From: Siphonodentalium dalli
Lineage: Eukaryota; Mollusca; Scaphopoda; Gadilida; Siphonodentaliidae
Assembly: GCA_032622095.1 (NCBI GenBank)
Contig: CP136067.1
Coordinates: 56,587,899 to 56,651,898, forward strand
Direction of reading: 5' to 3'
Length of the DNA: 64,000 bases
Shown: piece by piece, positions 1-11,655 of the stretch
Layout: each line of letters opens with the position of its first letter
How positions within the stretch are numbered: the first letter of the stretch is position 1
Made by a program: the position numbers and the translations under genes
The notes under the pieces: model-generated
What the model saw: only the letters and a program-made list of their open reading frames with translations
What the model was told of the DNA's origin: nothing
The model's database searches: none

Positions 1-96
1 TTACTAATTACCCCCACCCCCACATTAACGCCCGAGTCCCTGTTACGACAGACGGTGTGTGTATAGTTTAATTCTATTTTCTCGACTCGCGACAGG

Positions 97-1294
97 TGTA
101 TGACCAACTCTTGATCGCGATGACCTGAAGAATTATAGGCATGTTTCGAACTTATCATACGTCTCCAAGCTTATCGAGCGCACTGTCGTCAAACAAATAA
201 ATGACCACCTCAACACAGAAGCCTTGAGAGAAACGTTTCAGTCTGCATACACATCGCACTCAAGTACAGAGACTGCAATTATTCGAGTTCAGAATGACAT
301 CCTTTCAGCAATGGACTCACAACGCTGTATAATTCTGATTCTCCTAGACTTGTCTGCTGCGTTCGACACGGTTGATCATACCATCCTCTTGCGTCGTCTC
401 GAACGCAGACTTGGTATCACGGACAGCGCTCTGAAGTGGCTGACATCATACCTTGACAACAGAACTCAGTCAGTGAAAATGGGACCATGTCAGTCAAGGA
501 GAGTCCCTCTCAAGTGTGGTGTTCCTCGGGGATCCTCTCTCGGCCCTGTTTTCTTTGTATGCTACATACTGCCGCTAGGAGATATTATCCGCCGCTATGG
601 TCTCATGTTTCACCTATACGCAGACGATTGCCAGCTATATGTGTCATTCTCCGCTGGCAGTCAGGAATCTGTCGTTGACGCCGTTGGAACTGTGGAACAA
701 TGTATTTCGGAAGTGAAAGATTGGATGTTTCAAAATAAATTAAAACTAAATGATGATAAAACAGAAATGATAGTTATAGGAACCAGACATCAGCTAGCAA
801 AACTTGATTCTCCTCTTCTTATTAAGATCGATTCCAATTCCATCATGTCAAGTGAATCCATTCGCAACCTCGGAGCTATGTTCGATACCAACATGTCTAT
901 GGACGCTCATGTAAATAATGTATGTCGAGCATGTAATTATCATTTGAGAAATATTGTTAAAATAAGAAAATACTTGACAGTTTCGGCAACTAAATAAATT
1001 ATCCAGTCACTTGTGAGCAGCAAGCTAGATTACATGAACGGTTGCTTGTTCGGCATTACTAGCTCACTCATCGCGGAAATTGGAGCGAGTTCAAAAAACT
1101 GCTGCTAGAATTGTCGCGAGGGTACCGAGAAGGACAGAGATGAGTCCAGTCTTGCAAAATCTCCACTGGCTGCACATCCAATACAGGATCCAATTCAAGA
1201 TCATATTGATCACATTTCATGCTCTTGAAGGAACGGCGCCGGACTACATCAAAGAGCTAGTATGTTTAAAGACTTCAGGTATGATGCAGCGAAC
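97..1294 (+). pseudogene. Decayed L2/CR1-like LINE fragment (reverse transcriptase)
   Basis: Open frame from about 97 to 997 encodes the central and C-terminal reverse transcriptase domain of a non-LTR retrotransposon. Visible motifs are a KNYR-type start (about 130), LDLSAAFDTVDH, the GVPRGSSLGPVFF block and the catalytic YADD motif, followed by a thumb region. A TAA at 995-997 breaks the frame. It continues as SSKLDYMNG, shifts by one base near 1075-1082, and resumes as a typical L2/CR1 C-terminus (ERVQKTAARIV, then LQNLHWLHIQYRIQFKI). The endonuclease half is absent, so the copy is 5'-truncated or runs out of the window. It stops where a foldback element begins at about 1294. The L2/CR1 assignment rests on recognised motifs only. 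With one stop and one frameshift it cannot encode a working enzyme. Confidence 0.85.
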
Positions 1295-1805
1295 ACAACT
1301 AGTTATCTGGTGCTTTAACTGTTAACATCTCTCCTTGTTCAACCGATTTAGGTTGTCTTTTGTCTATAAAATGATGGGACTGTAAAAAATGTTTGTTAAG
1401 GGTATTTCAGCCCCGATAATTTTGAGACATGTATATTCTGTCGATATACAGTTTCATGATTGTGCGGTCGAAACATCCACAGCGGTCTTGAAAAAATAAA
1501 CTTGTCTGATTTTGCATTTTTTATGTATAGGATGCAGCAAAAAAGAAGATAACTGGCCAAATGTCATTAAAACATCGAGATATTTGGTGTATACATCGAA
1601 ATTGAGTACAAATTTCGGGATTGAAAAAATACCGCATAATGATGAATCTATATATCGATCGAATATACATGTCTCAAAATTACCGGGTCTGAAATGCCCT
1701 TTATCGACAATTTTTTTAATCCCATCATTTTATAGACATAAGACAACATAAATCCCTTGAACAAGGAGAGGTGTTAACAATTGAAGCACCAGATAACTAG
1801 TTGTG
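1294..1805. mobile_element. Foldback (long inverted repeat) element inserted in the LINE
   Basis: The segment begins and ends with the same 20-odd bases in opposite orientation (1295-1315 and 1784-1804, cacaactagtt and aactagttgtg). The arms stay similar inward for about 170 bp, sharing the blocks tctataaaatgatggga and ttttgagacatgtatatt. The middle is non-coding; short ORFs here are chance products of the arms. No clear target-site duplication is visible. It separates the LINE coding region from a plausible LINE 3' tail at about 1940-2055, so it probably inserted into the LINE. It is a non-autonomous DNA element of unknown superfamily. Confidence 0.7.
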
Positions 1806-1823
1806 ACTGGCATGCAAAAATTA

Positions 1824-1866
1824 GGCAGACCGGATTTCGTCTGCATAAAGTCGCGGTCTGCCTAAT
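1824..1866. repeat. Short hairpin
   Basis: attaggcagacc (1824) and ggtctgcctaat (1855) are exact inverted copies about 20 bases apart. It lies between the foldback element and the LINE-like tail. Function unknown. Confidence 0.6.
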
Positions 1867-1904
1867 GATGGTCAATGGTCCTCCTAATGCTTACTCTACA
1901 TAGC

Positions 1905-1906
1905 TA

Positions 1907-1937
<31 letters not shown>

Positions 1938-2001
1938 TTATCACATATTTTATGCAACAGCGCCTATGAACACAACTCTGTAGTGATATAGGCGCTCTAC
2001 A

Positions 2002-2036
<35 letters not shown>

Positions 2037-2055
2037 AAAATAATAATAATAATAT
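1905..2055 (+). repeat. (TA)n and (AAT)n microsatellites, probable LINE/SINE 3' tail
   Basis: A TA run (1905-1929) is followed by T-rich sequence. Then come ataggcgctctacaaat and an AAT-repeat tract at about 2003-2055. A 'gcgctctacaaat' phrase leading into AAT repeats is a common 3' end of L2/CR1 LINEs and their SINEs in marine invertebrates, so this may be the tail of the LINE at 97-1294. Confidence 0.55.
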
Positions 2056-2080
2056 AGCATCAAATAATCCCTTTCGTATT

Positions 2081-2161
2081 CTTAAAGAATGCCCACGGGT
2101 ATTCTTAAAGAATGCCACGGGCATTCTTAAAAAAGAATGCCACGGGCATTCTTAAAGGAAT
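2081..2161. repeat. Clustered short palindromes (aagaatgcc/ggcattctt)
   Basis: The palindrome built on agaatgccacgggcattct occurs about three times in 80 bp, with one copy slightly altered. Beyond it, 2162-3330 shows only AT-rich sequence with short chance ORFs and no gene that can be supported. Confidence 0.6.
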
Positions 2162-3334
2162 TACGGTGGGCGTTAAATAACACTCATGCGATCAAAAAAC
2201 TTGAGCATTCTGCTGGATAAGAGCTGTGTCAGGACAAAGGGATAACACGTCGGTGTGTTTTAAGTTTTGTTATGTGGCACGCATATAAGTCAGACCACAA
2301 CATTGAATGTTTAACGTTAGTCCGTGATTATTGCGTCTGATGTCTTACACAGAGCACTGGATATCGCGTTGCCACCCCTACCAGCAACATATTGGTCCCA
2401 CATAGCATTATTCGCATTTGTATTGACAGAGCAATTAAATATAGTGAACTTCCTTTTGTAAAAAAAAAAGTTAGATATATTGGCTTTTGATAGCGAAATC
2501 CCTGAAAGCGCGACGTGCCGGTTAGCAACACAGTGGGGGTCAAATTTCGTAGAGTTAGAACATTTTAGTATGGTCTGGTTCAAGAGAGTGCAATTGGAAA
2601 TTATTGTGTGGGAACCACCCCCTCCCCGACAAAAATCACCCACGTCCCATTATTTTTAAATATAGTTGTCTGATAACGTTTCTACCGTAAACGTAACAAA
2701 AATCAATCACATTAAAAGTAAAAATTGGAATGTGAATTTGAGTGATATGAAGGATGTGAAGATTTACGTTTGGGTGGCCCATCAATAATATAGCTAAATA
2801 TACATAATTTATGTATCAGAAAATCTTGGACAAATACGTGCTTTAATGTCGTATCTCAATAACATCATAACGAGCCACCGATAGCATGCATTCATGTCAG
2901 GGCAAGAATGTTGTATCTCCAGTATCACACCTATTAATATGCTTCACATCTCATGACATTCGTTTAAACAAGCCTATTTAGTTGTCTAAACATTTGCGAA
3001 GAAAACATGGCAAACCACTAATTAACAAGTATGAGAATATAATGAAACAATGTTATTTTCTTGCGAAACCATTTCTTCCAAATTCCAGAATCCGCCATTC
3101 GTCACAGTTTTTCCATGTGACTATTTTGGGTGATGCAATTGGCCAAGTAAGTACGACATTATAGCACGGAGAAATTTTGCACTCATGGACATACAACAAG
3201 ATTGCACAGCATTTATCGTGGGGATTGTGGGGCGTTTGTACGTTTCATGGGCATCAAACGAAAGAAAATTTCGCGTCGATTCCAACGATACCAATATCTC
3301 ATTTTCCCGCCAAAATGGAATTACGACATTATAG

Positions 3335-3660
3335 TTCTCAGGCGACGTAATTTAAGGGGGAGACGCACGTTTGCCCAATTTGTTTCCAATTTTGGGTGGG
3401 TCAGGTAATTTGGCAATATCTAGATAAATCCACAACCATACGCAATGGAACTTCACAGGGATGTAGGAATGCATACCATGTATTAAAAGTTTTGAAATAT
3501 GAACATCATAAGAGTAATGAAGAGAGATTTGTAACATTTTATAATAAGTTCACTTTAGGTACCGAGAACTTTTATCTACTTCCACTTTCATCGTTAAACT
3601 GTGGTGACAGATGTAGCATCATATCTGTTTTCCATGAGAGGAGCCGTCTTTCTGCAGAAG
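3335..3660. repeat. Left arm of a diverged inverted repeat pair
   Basis: Blocks here recur in reverse complement at 7355-7695: acgcacgtttgcccaa (about 3363) matches the complement of ttgggcaaacgtgcat; ctttaggtaccgagaactttt (about 3552) matches the complement at 7437-7457; catgagaggagcc (about 3634) matches the complement near 7366. Sequence between the blocks is only weakly alike. The arms are about 3.7 kb apart; whether they bound one transposon is not clear. Confidence 0.55.
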
Positions 3661-6600
3661 AAGGAACACCATTCTTATAAATGAAGTCAAATTATGAGTA
3701 CCCTATTCTGAAAAATGACAATAATTAACCAGACATTTGCAATTGGGACTATTTTGAAATGTATGGAGGACAGGATGGACAAATAACAAATCAATTGAAC
3801 TTGTAAAAAAAAGCCTGTTTATTTGGATATTAAATGGAAATAATCATAATACAATAATACAATGATATATGTATCAATGTATTATTATTAATTAATAATT
3901 AATTTAATAATTAATTATTAGTTATTATTTAATTTTTAATTAAACAAAATTATTTTTTGAACTCTCAAAAGATAGTACTCTCATTCAGCTTTTCCAATGC
4001 ATGATATCTCTCAATATATGACAGATTGTCATTGATATCATACTTAACTGAACTGATCAAATAAATACACATGAATAAATCATAAATTTTGCTTCTGACA
4101 TTCTGTGGTTTTATCACAGGAGACTGAGGTATCCCAATGATGCAAGTATTCCCACAATATCAAAGTAATCAATCTCACTATGCCATTGAATATTGGTGAT
4201 ACGTCTGTTGAAATACAGTTTATATTGACCTCAAATGTGTCAGTCACTGTGACTTTCTGTAAGGTAATGTATTTGTCATATGATGGACCATGGGTAATGG
4301 GTTATACCAAAAATCGCTCATACCTGTTGTGCAGTATTGACGCTAAATTAAATTACATACCTGCTCATTTCCTCATTGTAGCACCACTGTTATTAGCAGG
4401 GCAACCTCACAGTTAGTCGGCATTGCCAATAACTACAGATGGCAAGGATTCCATTACTTTGATTCCAGATTATTTCAATCACCTATAACGGACAGACAAA
4501 TTTTAATATAAATTTTCTTAACTTTCAATTTCGCACCACCAATGTATAACAGCATTAGCTTTCTGTGGGGTTGCGTTGAGTTGAGTGGTCAATCTCAATG
4601 CCTTGTTAAATGCGTTATGGGGGGGACTACAAATTAGATTTAACGATCACCTCAAATGGGTTCCAGCAACTGTTGGGAGGTTTCATTTAATTACTTGATA
4701 GTTTCATGTTGATCTGAATTGCCCTATACTGGTACTAATTGAACTATTTGGAAAAAAAACTAACATATAACTATGGTTTTGTTTTCATACAAGCTCAACT
4801 CAATTTTATTATTTTAAAATTCATATAAAATGTCAGAGATCCTGAATGTCAGCGACATGATAAAATAAAACAAAAGATATTTTGATAATACACATTTATT
4901 TTAGATTGAACTTAACAAAGACCCCAGTTCACATGACAACTCCTGTGGTTCATTAACTCTGGTGCGAGCATAACAGAGATATACTACAGATACAGATGGA
5001 GACACACTCGCAACTGTTATTTAATGCTATTAACTGCGATGGGATGTTCAAAACATTTGTTTCCAGCTGATTGTGGTAGCTGTCTTAATGAATTGAAATT
5101 ATCTATCTCAACTTACCTGTAAATATTGACAGTTACAGGTAATCAGGAATTAACCTCTCATTTCCCATCTCCTATCAGGTACAGGACAACCCCAAACCTC
5201 TCATTGCACTTCTCCTACCGGACAAAGGACAACCCCATGACAATCCAATGTGTTAGTGTTCAGTCAACTGTAATAAAGACAAAACATTTTGCAGGTTAAC
5301 AAATCCAAGAGAAATATTTTATGAAAAATAAGATAACACTGAGTGAGTTAAAATATTGCTTGAGGGTTAATTTACTTAATTAATTAGTACCATGTAACCA
5401 GTACACCCAGCTAGAGGATCTATGTTGAGTGTGGGGTGTCCACTGTCTGAAATTTCCAAAAGCAGCACCCCTTGACCCAGACCAAGTTAACTCCCTACCA
5501 GTCCCAAATTTGCAAAATATAATTTGCACCCCTCTATGTTGGGTTATAATTTTTTGTTATCTCAACGTTTCAAATTCCCCACTAATTACTGGTTGCAAAA
5601 TTAAAACTATAAGAACAATTTCTAAATATTATTGTTGTGATTTTTCCAACGATTAATATTTCGTGAGACTTAACACATTTATTTCCGACTGTTTGGACCA
5701 AATTTGTTTTGTGGGGGGGGGGGGTACATAATACTCCAGCATTATATATCAATGAATGGTAGCTCTTTCACTACCTGTTCACAAAATGTTGATCATGTAC
5801 ACAAGTTGAGTAGCTATACCTGTAACATGACAACCAGGTTTTGGCACATCCTACATTTGACTAAATATAAATAGTTAAATATGACGACATCGAACCAGTT
5901 TTCTTCCCATATATGCATAAGTTATGAGGTCCTTGAAAATGCAGCCACATTGAAGTGTAACAATATTAATATAGTAAATGCACAGGCATTAGATGAAATT
6001 TTATCCATGCAGCCTGAATCATTTGTGTGATGTTAGATCATGCCATGAATCTCTAATTGGATTATTTCCCTTGACGTTGTTTTTATTTGAAGATCCATGA
6101 AACCGTAATACATATACATATTCAACTAGTATAGTTGAATTACTATCAGGTCATTCGGGTGCTTGGTAAAACATGATTATTAATTTGGAGAAAATTCCCA
6201 ATGATCACTTGTATTATTTGGCATTGAGGCAGAGTAAAATTGCCATGTGATGTGACACTATTAAATTAATATTATAATTATTAATTTCACTTTCAGCCTA
6301 AACCCCACCATCACTAAAGTAACGACACGATTATTAGGAACTTGATAGTATTATAAAATCAACTATTTTAATTGGTTACAACCAAAATAGGACAAAATAT
6401 CTGGACGTTGGGCCTCCAAGTTGTAAAAAAAAAAATTGTGGTATGTTCACTCTGGTCAGCAATACAAAATAGCATGTGACCAGAACTTGGCAACATGATT
6501 CATTTTTTAATGAGAAATAGCCCAAGAAAAAATACATTGCGACCATGATTATTATGATAAAAATAACATATATATGACTAGCGTTTCAAACGTTGTGTGT

Positions 6601-7354
6601 TGTATGTTTTTTGTTTGAAATTCACGTCGGTCAGCCATTTTGTAAACAAATTTTACAAGTCGTCAACAATTTATCAAACTTACATCGAAGTCCAAAATCA
6701 TGCATGCGATCGTTGGTACCACCAGTGCTGACACGCTCCCAATTACTCTTCCTTAAATATGGGTCGTTATTGAGAGCGATCGGACATGCAATGCGTAATT
6801 TCACAAATTTGAAGAGAAAATCAAGTTTCGGTTTTCACTTCCCCAAATTTACCGGAAATGGTTTCATAACTCACTTGAGTATGCCGCAATATATAGTTCC
6901 CATTATTTTACACAGAAAACGTATATTTTCGTATTATGTTGGAAAACTAATGTAACTAAACATAAATATTACTAACTATGTGCAATTTTGATACTTTTAA
7001 GAGATGAATTATATCGTTTTAATATTGTCGCAATGATATCAAGCTTATTTTCGATAGATGTGCGAAATTTGTTTTTTTTACTTTAAATTTCCATCAAATG
7101 TTTTCTTCTGTTTTTTTCTCAATAAAAGTAGCTAGATTGGAAGTCAGTAATGTCAATATGACTTCTCCTGATAGTTATACAGATAACCCACTGGAGATCG
7201 GGTACGCACATTGTGATATTTGCCTTTTTCAGCTGTTTTTTGTCAGCAAACGAACAGAATAAATTTTGACTTACGTTTTCAATGGCGGCCATTGATAGTG
7301 CAGATTGTCGTCATCTTGGAATCCGTCTCTGATGGCAAAGCAGCTCATTTTACG
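3661..7354. other. AT-rich segment without supported genes
   Basis: Contains an extreme AT palindromic stretch (3870-3950), a G run (5713-5725) and several short ORFs (for example 6593-6955) that resemble no family I recognise. It lies between the two arms of the inverted pair. I see no splice-site-bounded exon chain and no transposase signature. Confidence 0.4.
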
Positions 7355-7695
7355 AAAAAAACATGGCTCCTCTCATGTAAACCAGATACCATAGCACACC
7401 ATGGTCAATTCTTCGGTCAAATATTTTTAGTTATTTAAAAGTTCTCGGTACCTAAAGACATGTTATTTTTTCCCAATATATCCCACATTTGTCAAACCAA
7501 AGTGCTTTTTAAAGGAAACCACATGTCCAGCATACTATAACAATTCACCAACACATTCTATGTATAAAGCTGAGCTATATGAAATCTGGTTACTATGCAT
7601 TTTTTTTTTTTCCATTGTTGTTTTTGGCTCATACAACAGTGATGTTTTCAATTATTTCAGCCATATTTTGGGCAAACGTGCATCTGACCCTTAAT
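7355..7695. repeat. Right arm of a diverged inverted repeat pair
   Basis: Inverted counterpart of 3335-3660, with three matching blocks in the expected reverse order. Sequence from 7700 to 8595 is AT-rich with poly-T runs and no supported gene. Confidence 0.55.
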
Positions 7696-8684
7696 GTACG
7701 GTAGAAAAATATTCATTAAAGGCTTCAGCAGCTTCTTTTCTATTTTTTTTTTGACACCTCCAATGCTGAATGACACAGGATATTCCATTTATTTTAGATC
7801 TTTGTTGCATTATCTCACCAATAAGTATCAAAGTTTTTTTATATTATGTTTATATTCATTTACCTCATGTATATAGTACAAAATTCTTTGTATTTTAAGA
7901 CATTAATTTCAGAGGAATCCTTGAGGTTTTTTTATAAAAAAAAGTTTAGCTTTATGTTCGAGGAAATCATCAGTACCTTAGAAATCCGTGGTTTCTGTTT
8001 AGTAGATTTTTGTCTCAATCGCTTCAGTGGAAAATCTATTTCAAAGGCATTTGAATAAATTTCCATAAGTGATTTATATGATTACTGAGGACACTTTCTT
8101 TATACAACACTATTATAGTTAGCAGACATTAAAAGTCGTTTGAATCAGGATGTATTTTCACCATTAAAGTTCCGCTGATATTCCGTTTTTGATTTTTTTA
8201 TAAGATTTATTTTGTTTACTATTGCAACAGGAAAGTGCCAAAGTGGTCAGATATATCACGTAGTATAATACCACTTTCATAATCAATAGTTGAATCATTT
8301 ATTAAAATTTAATCAATCAGAGTAGCAGTAAATTCGGTCAATCTAGTAGGTTGTATTATTGTTGGGAGGAAACGAGAGGCAAAGACATAGTTAAGAAATG
8401 TATTAGTTTTTATGTTCTTCTGACTCTACAGCCTATGTATAGGGACAAGATGGGAACTCGTAGGATGAGCTTGTTGATTGACAACAAACACTGTAGTTCA
8501 GATTCAATTGGGCTGTTTATTATTCTAAACATAAACAACCAATAATAACTTAAACAAAATATATTGTCAAGAAGGTGGAGGCCAATAACCGCCTTCTGAT
8601 GATACCGACCCTGTTTGGCCCCCAGATCAGGAACGATAACTCTATTCTCTGCAGTACTACCGTTGGAGTTTGACCTATATTCTC

Positions 8685-8795
8685 CGCCCACGCGTCGGTC
8701 TACTTGTACCGGTTGGACATGTCCGGACATGACCCGCTGGTTATATCCAGACTTTTCCATATGAATGGTATAGTATCTACATGTATATCACGTGA
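8685..8795. promoter_or_regulatory. Cluster of host transcription-factor-like motifs in left TIR
   Basis: Three recognisable motifs are conserved in both TIRs. cgcccacgc (8685-8693) is the complement of the EGR/Zif268 nonamer. ggacatgtcc followed directly by ggacatgacc (8715-8734) resembles a p53-family response element with one mismatch in the second half-site. tcacgtga (8788-8795) is an E-box palindrome. Short motifs occur by chance, so regulation is a hypothesis; the conservation in both arms is what is seen. Confidence 0.35.
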
Positions 8796-8944
8796 TGATC
8801 TCGGTGGGGTAGCTTCAGTCTTTAATTTTAAAGGGACACTAGGCTCTCACTGGGGATGATTATTAAAGTGACACTCACTATGGATGAATGTTAAAGTAAC
8901 GCATGGCGCACACTGTGGGATAATGTTAAAGTGACACTCGCATT

Positions 8945-9112
8945 GAAAACTTCAAAAAGTTCAAAAAGTTCAAAAAGTTCAAAAAGTTCAAAAAGTTCAA
9001 AAATTTCAAAAACTTACAAAAGTTCAAAAATTTCGAAAAACTTCAAAAACTTAAAAAAAATTCAAAAACTTAAAAAACTTCACAAATTTCACAAATTTCA
9101 AAAAACTTCAAA
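8945..9112. repeat. 9-bp tandem repeat (ttcaaaaag)n
   Basis: At least six near-perfect copies of ttcaaaaag, then decaying copies. The mirror tract (ctttttgaa)n lies at 13985-14215. It creates a false serine/lysine ORF in one frame. Confidence 0.9.
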
Positions 9113-9193
9113 AATTAAACAAAATTCAGGATTTAGTCATAAATGTGACCCGCTATATCAAATCCAGTCGGAAGTCGGGATTTTTTTTATCCT

Positions 9194-9224
9194 GTGCCAA
9201 TGCATTCTCTTATATATGCGAGTC
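9194..9224 (+). repeat. Single arm of the ccaatgcattctc palindrome
   Basis: Same arm as in the full palindromes at 50231-50290, 57057-57127 and 57206-57277, here joined to a GCC array instead of its mirror half. The mirrored arm is at 13880-13910. Confidence 0.8.
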
Positions 9225-9229
9225 AACCA

Positions 9230-9234
9230 GCCGC

Positions 9235-9265
<31 letters not shown>

Positions 9266-9370
9266 CGTAATGCGCATGTCAACGCCGCGCCGCCGCCGGC
9301 GGCGGCGGCGGCAACTACATAATCCTATGGCATGCAAAGAAATTGGCGGCGGCGCTGCCGCCGGCGGTTC
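9230..9370. repeat. GCC/GGC trinucleotide arrays with conserved spacer motif
   Basis: Three GCC-rich tracts are separated by the spacer gcgcatgtcaacgccgc (9272-9288) and by a block containing aatcctatggcatgcaaag. The same motif borders GCC arrays at 11724-11740, 13033-13050 and 13812-13832. Expected to fold strongly; role unknown. Confidence 0.8.
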
Positions 9371-9517
9371 AGGATTTAGTCAAAAATATGGCTTGTTTCC
9401 ATTCATCGGAAAGCTATGGGGGTACGGTGGTGAGCGCCACTGAAAAAAGCAAGTGAGCGAGGGAAAAAAGAGAAAAATAACATGACAAGTAGTACATAGT
9501 ACAATTTATTATATTAA

Positions 9518-11242
9518 CTATTCACAGTCACTTTCGTCCGAATTGTCATCACTTTCGTCAGATGTGTCATTTGTTTCGTCCATGAACTTTTCTAGCAATG
9601 GTCTGTACTTTAATATTGACATTTTCACTGCATCACGATCTTCAAAACCATTCTTCATATATTTCTCCACTTTATCCATGACACTGTTGTGCAGAGTACC
9701 ATTGCGCAGCCACATATTCTTTATTATTGTCCAAGCATAAACATTCATAAATAGCCTCATGCCTTCAGTTTTAAGATCTGTACTTTTAAGGTCCTTGTCA
9801 GCTTGTACTTTTGCCTCTTTTTCTGTCGAGCCATTTTCCATATACGTTTCCACGTTATCACTCCATGCTTCTTGTGCTTTATCTCTACTCTCATCACACA
9901 AACTTTTGAAGTATTCATCTTCATTCGATTTAATTTTCTTATTCTGACTATCATCCGTGTCCTCAGTTAATTTTCGTTTTAACTTATTTTCTTGACACCA
10001 GTTTTTTACGTGTCTCTGGACATCATGCTGATCTTCGAACAAAAGCCCACAGTCATTGCAAGGGTACGACATGTCTTCTCGAATGCCTATGTTTTTATGG
10101 TTTTCTTTATTAATTTCATTGATCTCACCAGGTGTCCTTATGTCCTTAGTATAGCCATTATGTTGACCCTGGGGCACAATATAATTATATGTCATGCACT
10201 CCCGTTGACCAGGGAGATCTCTGTCATCATATTTCATCTCATTCCGTTGATCCGGGCTATTGTTGTCATCACATTTCACCACATTTTGTTCATCTGGGTG
10301 CTCGCTGTCCTTATGGAGATTATATTTCATGCCATTCCATTCACCCATATGTTTGTTCGTGTCCTCTTTTAGCACATTCTGTCGCAGCCGTAATGTGTCC
10401 GGGGTTGCGGCTTTTAAATCCACCAGTAGGTAACCGTACGGTTCACTCGTCGCTTCCGAAAACTCTCGCATCATACGTTGAGGGCATTCAGGATACATCT
10501 GTCTTGATAATGTTGAAATTAAACCCTTGTCAATTGGATTATTGAACAATACCAAATATTGACAATTTCGTCGTTGCGTCGGATCCTTGTTGTAGTAGAA
10601 ATTCTGGTTCAAACTTATCAAAGATAAGTTCAAATGGTGACTTCCTTCGGAATGTAAATCATTAACTCTCTGGTCTTTTGATGAAGTTTGCATCAAGTCA
10701 TCGAGTACAACTAGATTTTTATACTGGGGGTTGATAAGAGAATCCAAGTTTGCTGGTATTCCCCGTATAAAGTTGACCTGAGGGGTGACGGTATACTTTA
10801 TGTCATCATATAGGGGCTGTCAATATTTATAAAACCATATTATTCTGTCAGGTGCGGGTGATATTTTTGAGGCAGACTTTTGTAGCAAGGTTTTCACGAA
10901 GTACGTCTTCCCACTAGATGTCGGTCCACTTACACATGCCGTGAATGGATGCTTGAAAATAAAATCTTCTTGGACATTGGCCATTGAATCATCAAAGCAG
11001 GATGTTATGTCACTTTGTTGCTGTTTCCCCTGCTGGTGTTGTAGTATCTGGTGTTGCTGTAATGGCGGTTGTTGTGGCTGATGATGCTGCTGCCTGTTGC
11101 TGCTGCTGCTGTTTGTTGCTGCTGCTTGGTGGTGCTGCTGGGGGTGTCGGTTAACAAACTCAGTGTGCTTAGATTGTACATGTCTTATCAAATCATGGTT
11201 CCGCACATACTCACTAGAGCAAATTGAACACTGGTGCTTCAT
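9518..11242 (-). pseudogene. Zinc-finger packaging-type P-loop ATPase gene, broken by one TGA
   Basis: Two frames, 11242-10820 (140 residues) and 10747-9518, lie in the same phase, separated only by a TGA at 10820-10822 and 24 open codons; together about 574 codons. The N-terminus has a C2H2 finger (C5, C8, H21, H26) and a Gln/His-rich linker (about 33-75). Walker A is GPTSSGKT at 106-113. A Walker B-type LVVLDDL lies at about 177-183, then a GSHHLN segment and LFNNPID, as in packaging ATPases of Polinton/adintovirus-like elements. After a linker with about five 14-residue degenerate repeats comes a second finger (C395, C398, H411, C416), then an acidic tail rich in DES. The TGA falls where this family usually has Trp, so a single TGG-to-TGA change is likely. 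Predicted role is DNA translocation into virions. A TATA-like box lies about 40 bases upstream. The start is the first ATG, just before the finger. Family assignment is from motif recognition only. Confidence 0.8.
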
Positions 11243-11280
11243 TTATACTTGACTAAAATATCTCGGGGGTATATGGCTTT

Positions 11281-11290
11281 CCTTTATACA
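11281..11290 (-). promoter_or_regulatory. TATA-like box of the ATPase gene
   Basis: Reads tgtataaagg on the minus strand, about 40 bases upstream of the ATG at 11242. It matches the spacing pattern of the other genes in the element. Confidence 0.5.
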
Positions 11291-11398
11291 AATGTTCCTT
11301 ATAACCTCAAATCTGTCCTGTATTAACGGCGGCGGCGTTTGCCGACGGCGTTTTTTCCACCGGCCTTTCAATAGCCTTCGAAAATTTTGGTAAATTAC

Positions 11399-11620
11399 TC
11401 ATTTTAGTTCAGTGAATATGTCGTTTGGAGTTTTCTTTTTAACTTTTCCAATGTTTGTCTTCTTCGCTCTTCCTCCTTTTATCTCTTTAACTTTTATCTT
11501 CTTAGATCCGGGTTTCCTTATAAGTTTTTCAGGTTTCACTTCAGTCTTGGGTAGGTACTTCGAGTCATCGTAGGGTACATATTTATTAAGATCAAAGTCA
11601 TAATAGTGCGGAGTCCCCAT
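11399..11620 (-). CDS. Small lysine-rich hypothetical protein of the virus-like element
   Basis: A 73-residue ORF. The first third is acidic and tyrosine-rich (HYYDFDLNKY, then VPYDDSKY); the rest is strongly basic, rich in lysine with KK and RKPGSKK clusters. It could be a nucleic-acid-binding or virion core-type peptide, but no homology is claimed. It lies upstream of and in the same orientation as the ATPase gene, with a GGC-rich 150-bp gap. A TATA-like tatataaaaa sits about 40 bases before the ATG, supporting a real transcription unit. No signal peptide or membrane segment. Confidence 0.6.
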   Translation of the reverse strand: MGTPHYYDFDLNKYVPYDDSKYLPKTEVKPEKLIRKPGSKKIKVKEIKGGRAKKTNIGKVKKKTPNDIFTELK

Positions 11621-11655
11621 TCCGGCTAAAGTTCAAAGTGTACTCTGAAGTAGTA

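Larger units (their letters stand above)
8596..9235. repeat. Left terminal inverted repeat of the virus-like element
   Basis: Mirrors 13875-14570. Shared content, from the outside in: ctgatgatacc; a gtttgacctatattctccgc block; an EGR-type nonamer; a double ggacatg palindrome; tcacgtga; several aatgttaaagtgacactc units; a 9-bp (ttcaaaaag)n tandem tract at about 8945-9110; a block containing aaatgtgacccgctatatc; then one arm of the ccaatgcattctcttatata palindrome at 9194-9224. The right copy has an extra partial duplication of the gtttgacctacattctccgc block. Small differences show the arms have diverged. Confidence 0.85.

Noticed and set aside
2317-2643. 108-residue minus-strand ORF
   Set aside because: No motif, an overlapping alternative frame and low-complexity start; likely chance.
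8931-9443. 170-residue plus-strand ORF with Ser/Lys and poly-Ala stretches
   Set aside because: Produced by the 9-bp tandem repeat and GCC arrays in the left TIR; the mirror ORF at 13833-14234 arises the same way.
9992-10545. Plus-strand ORFs of 118-126 residues
   Set aside because: Shadows of the ATPase gene on the opposite strand.
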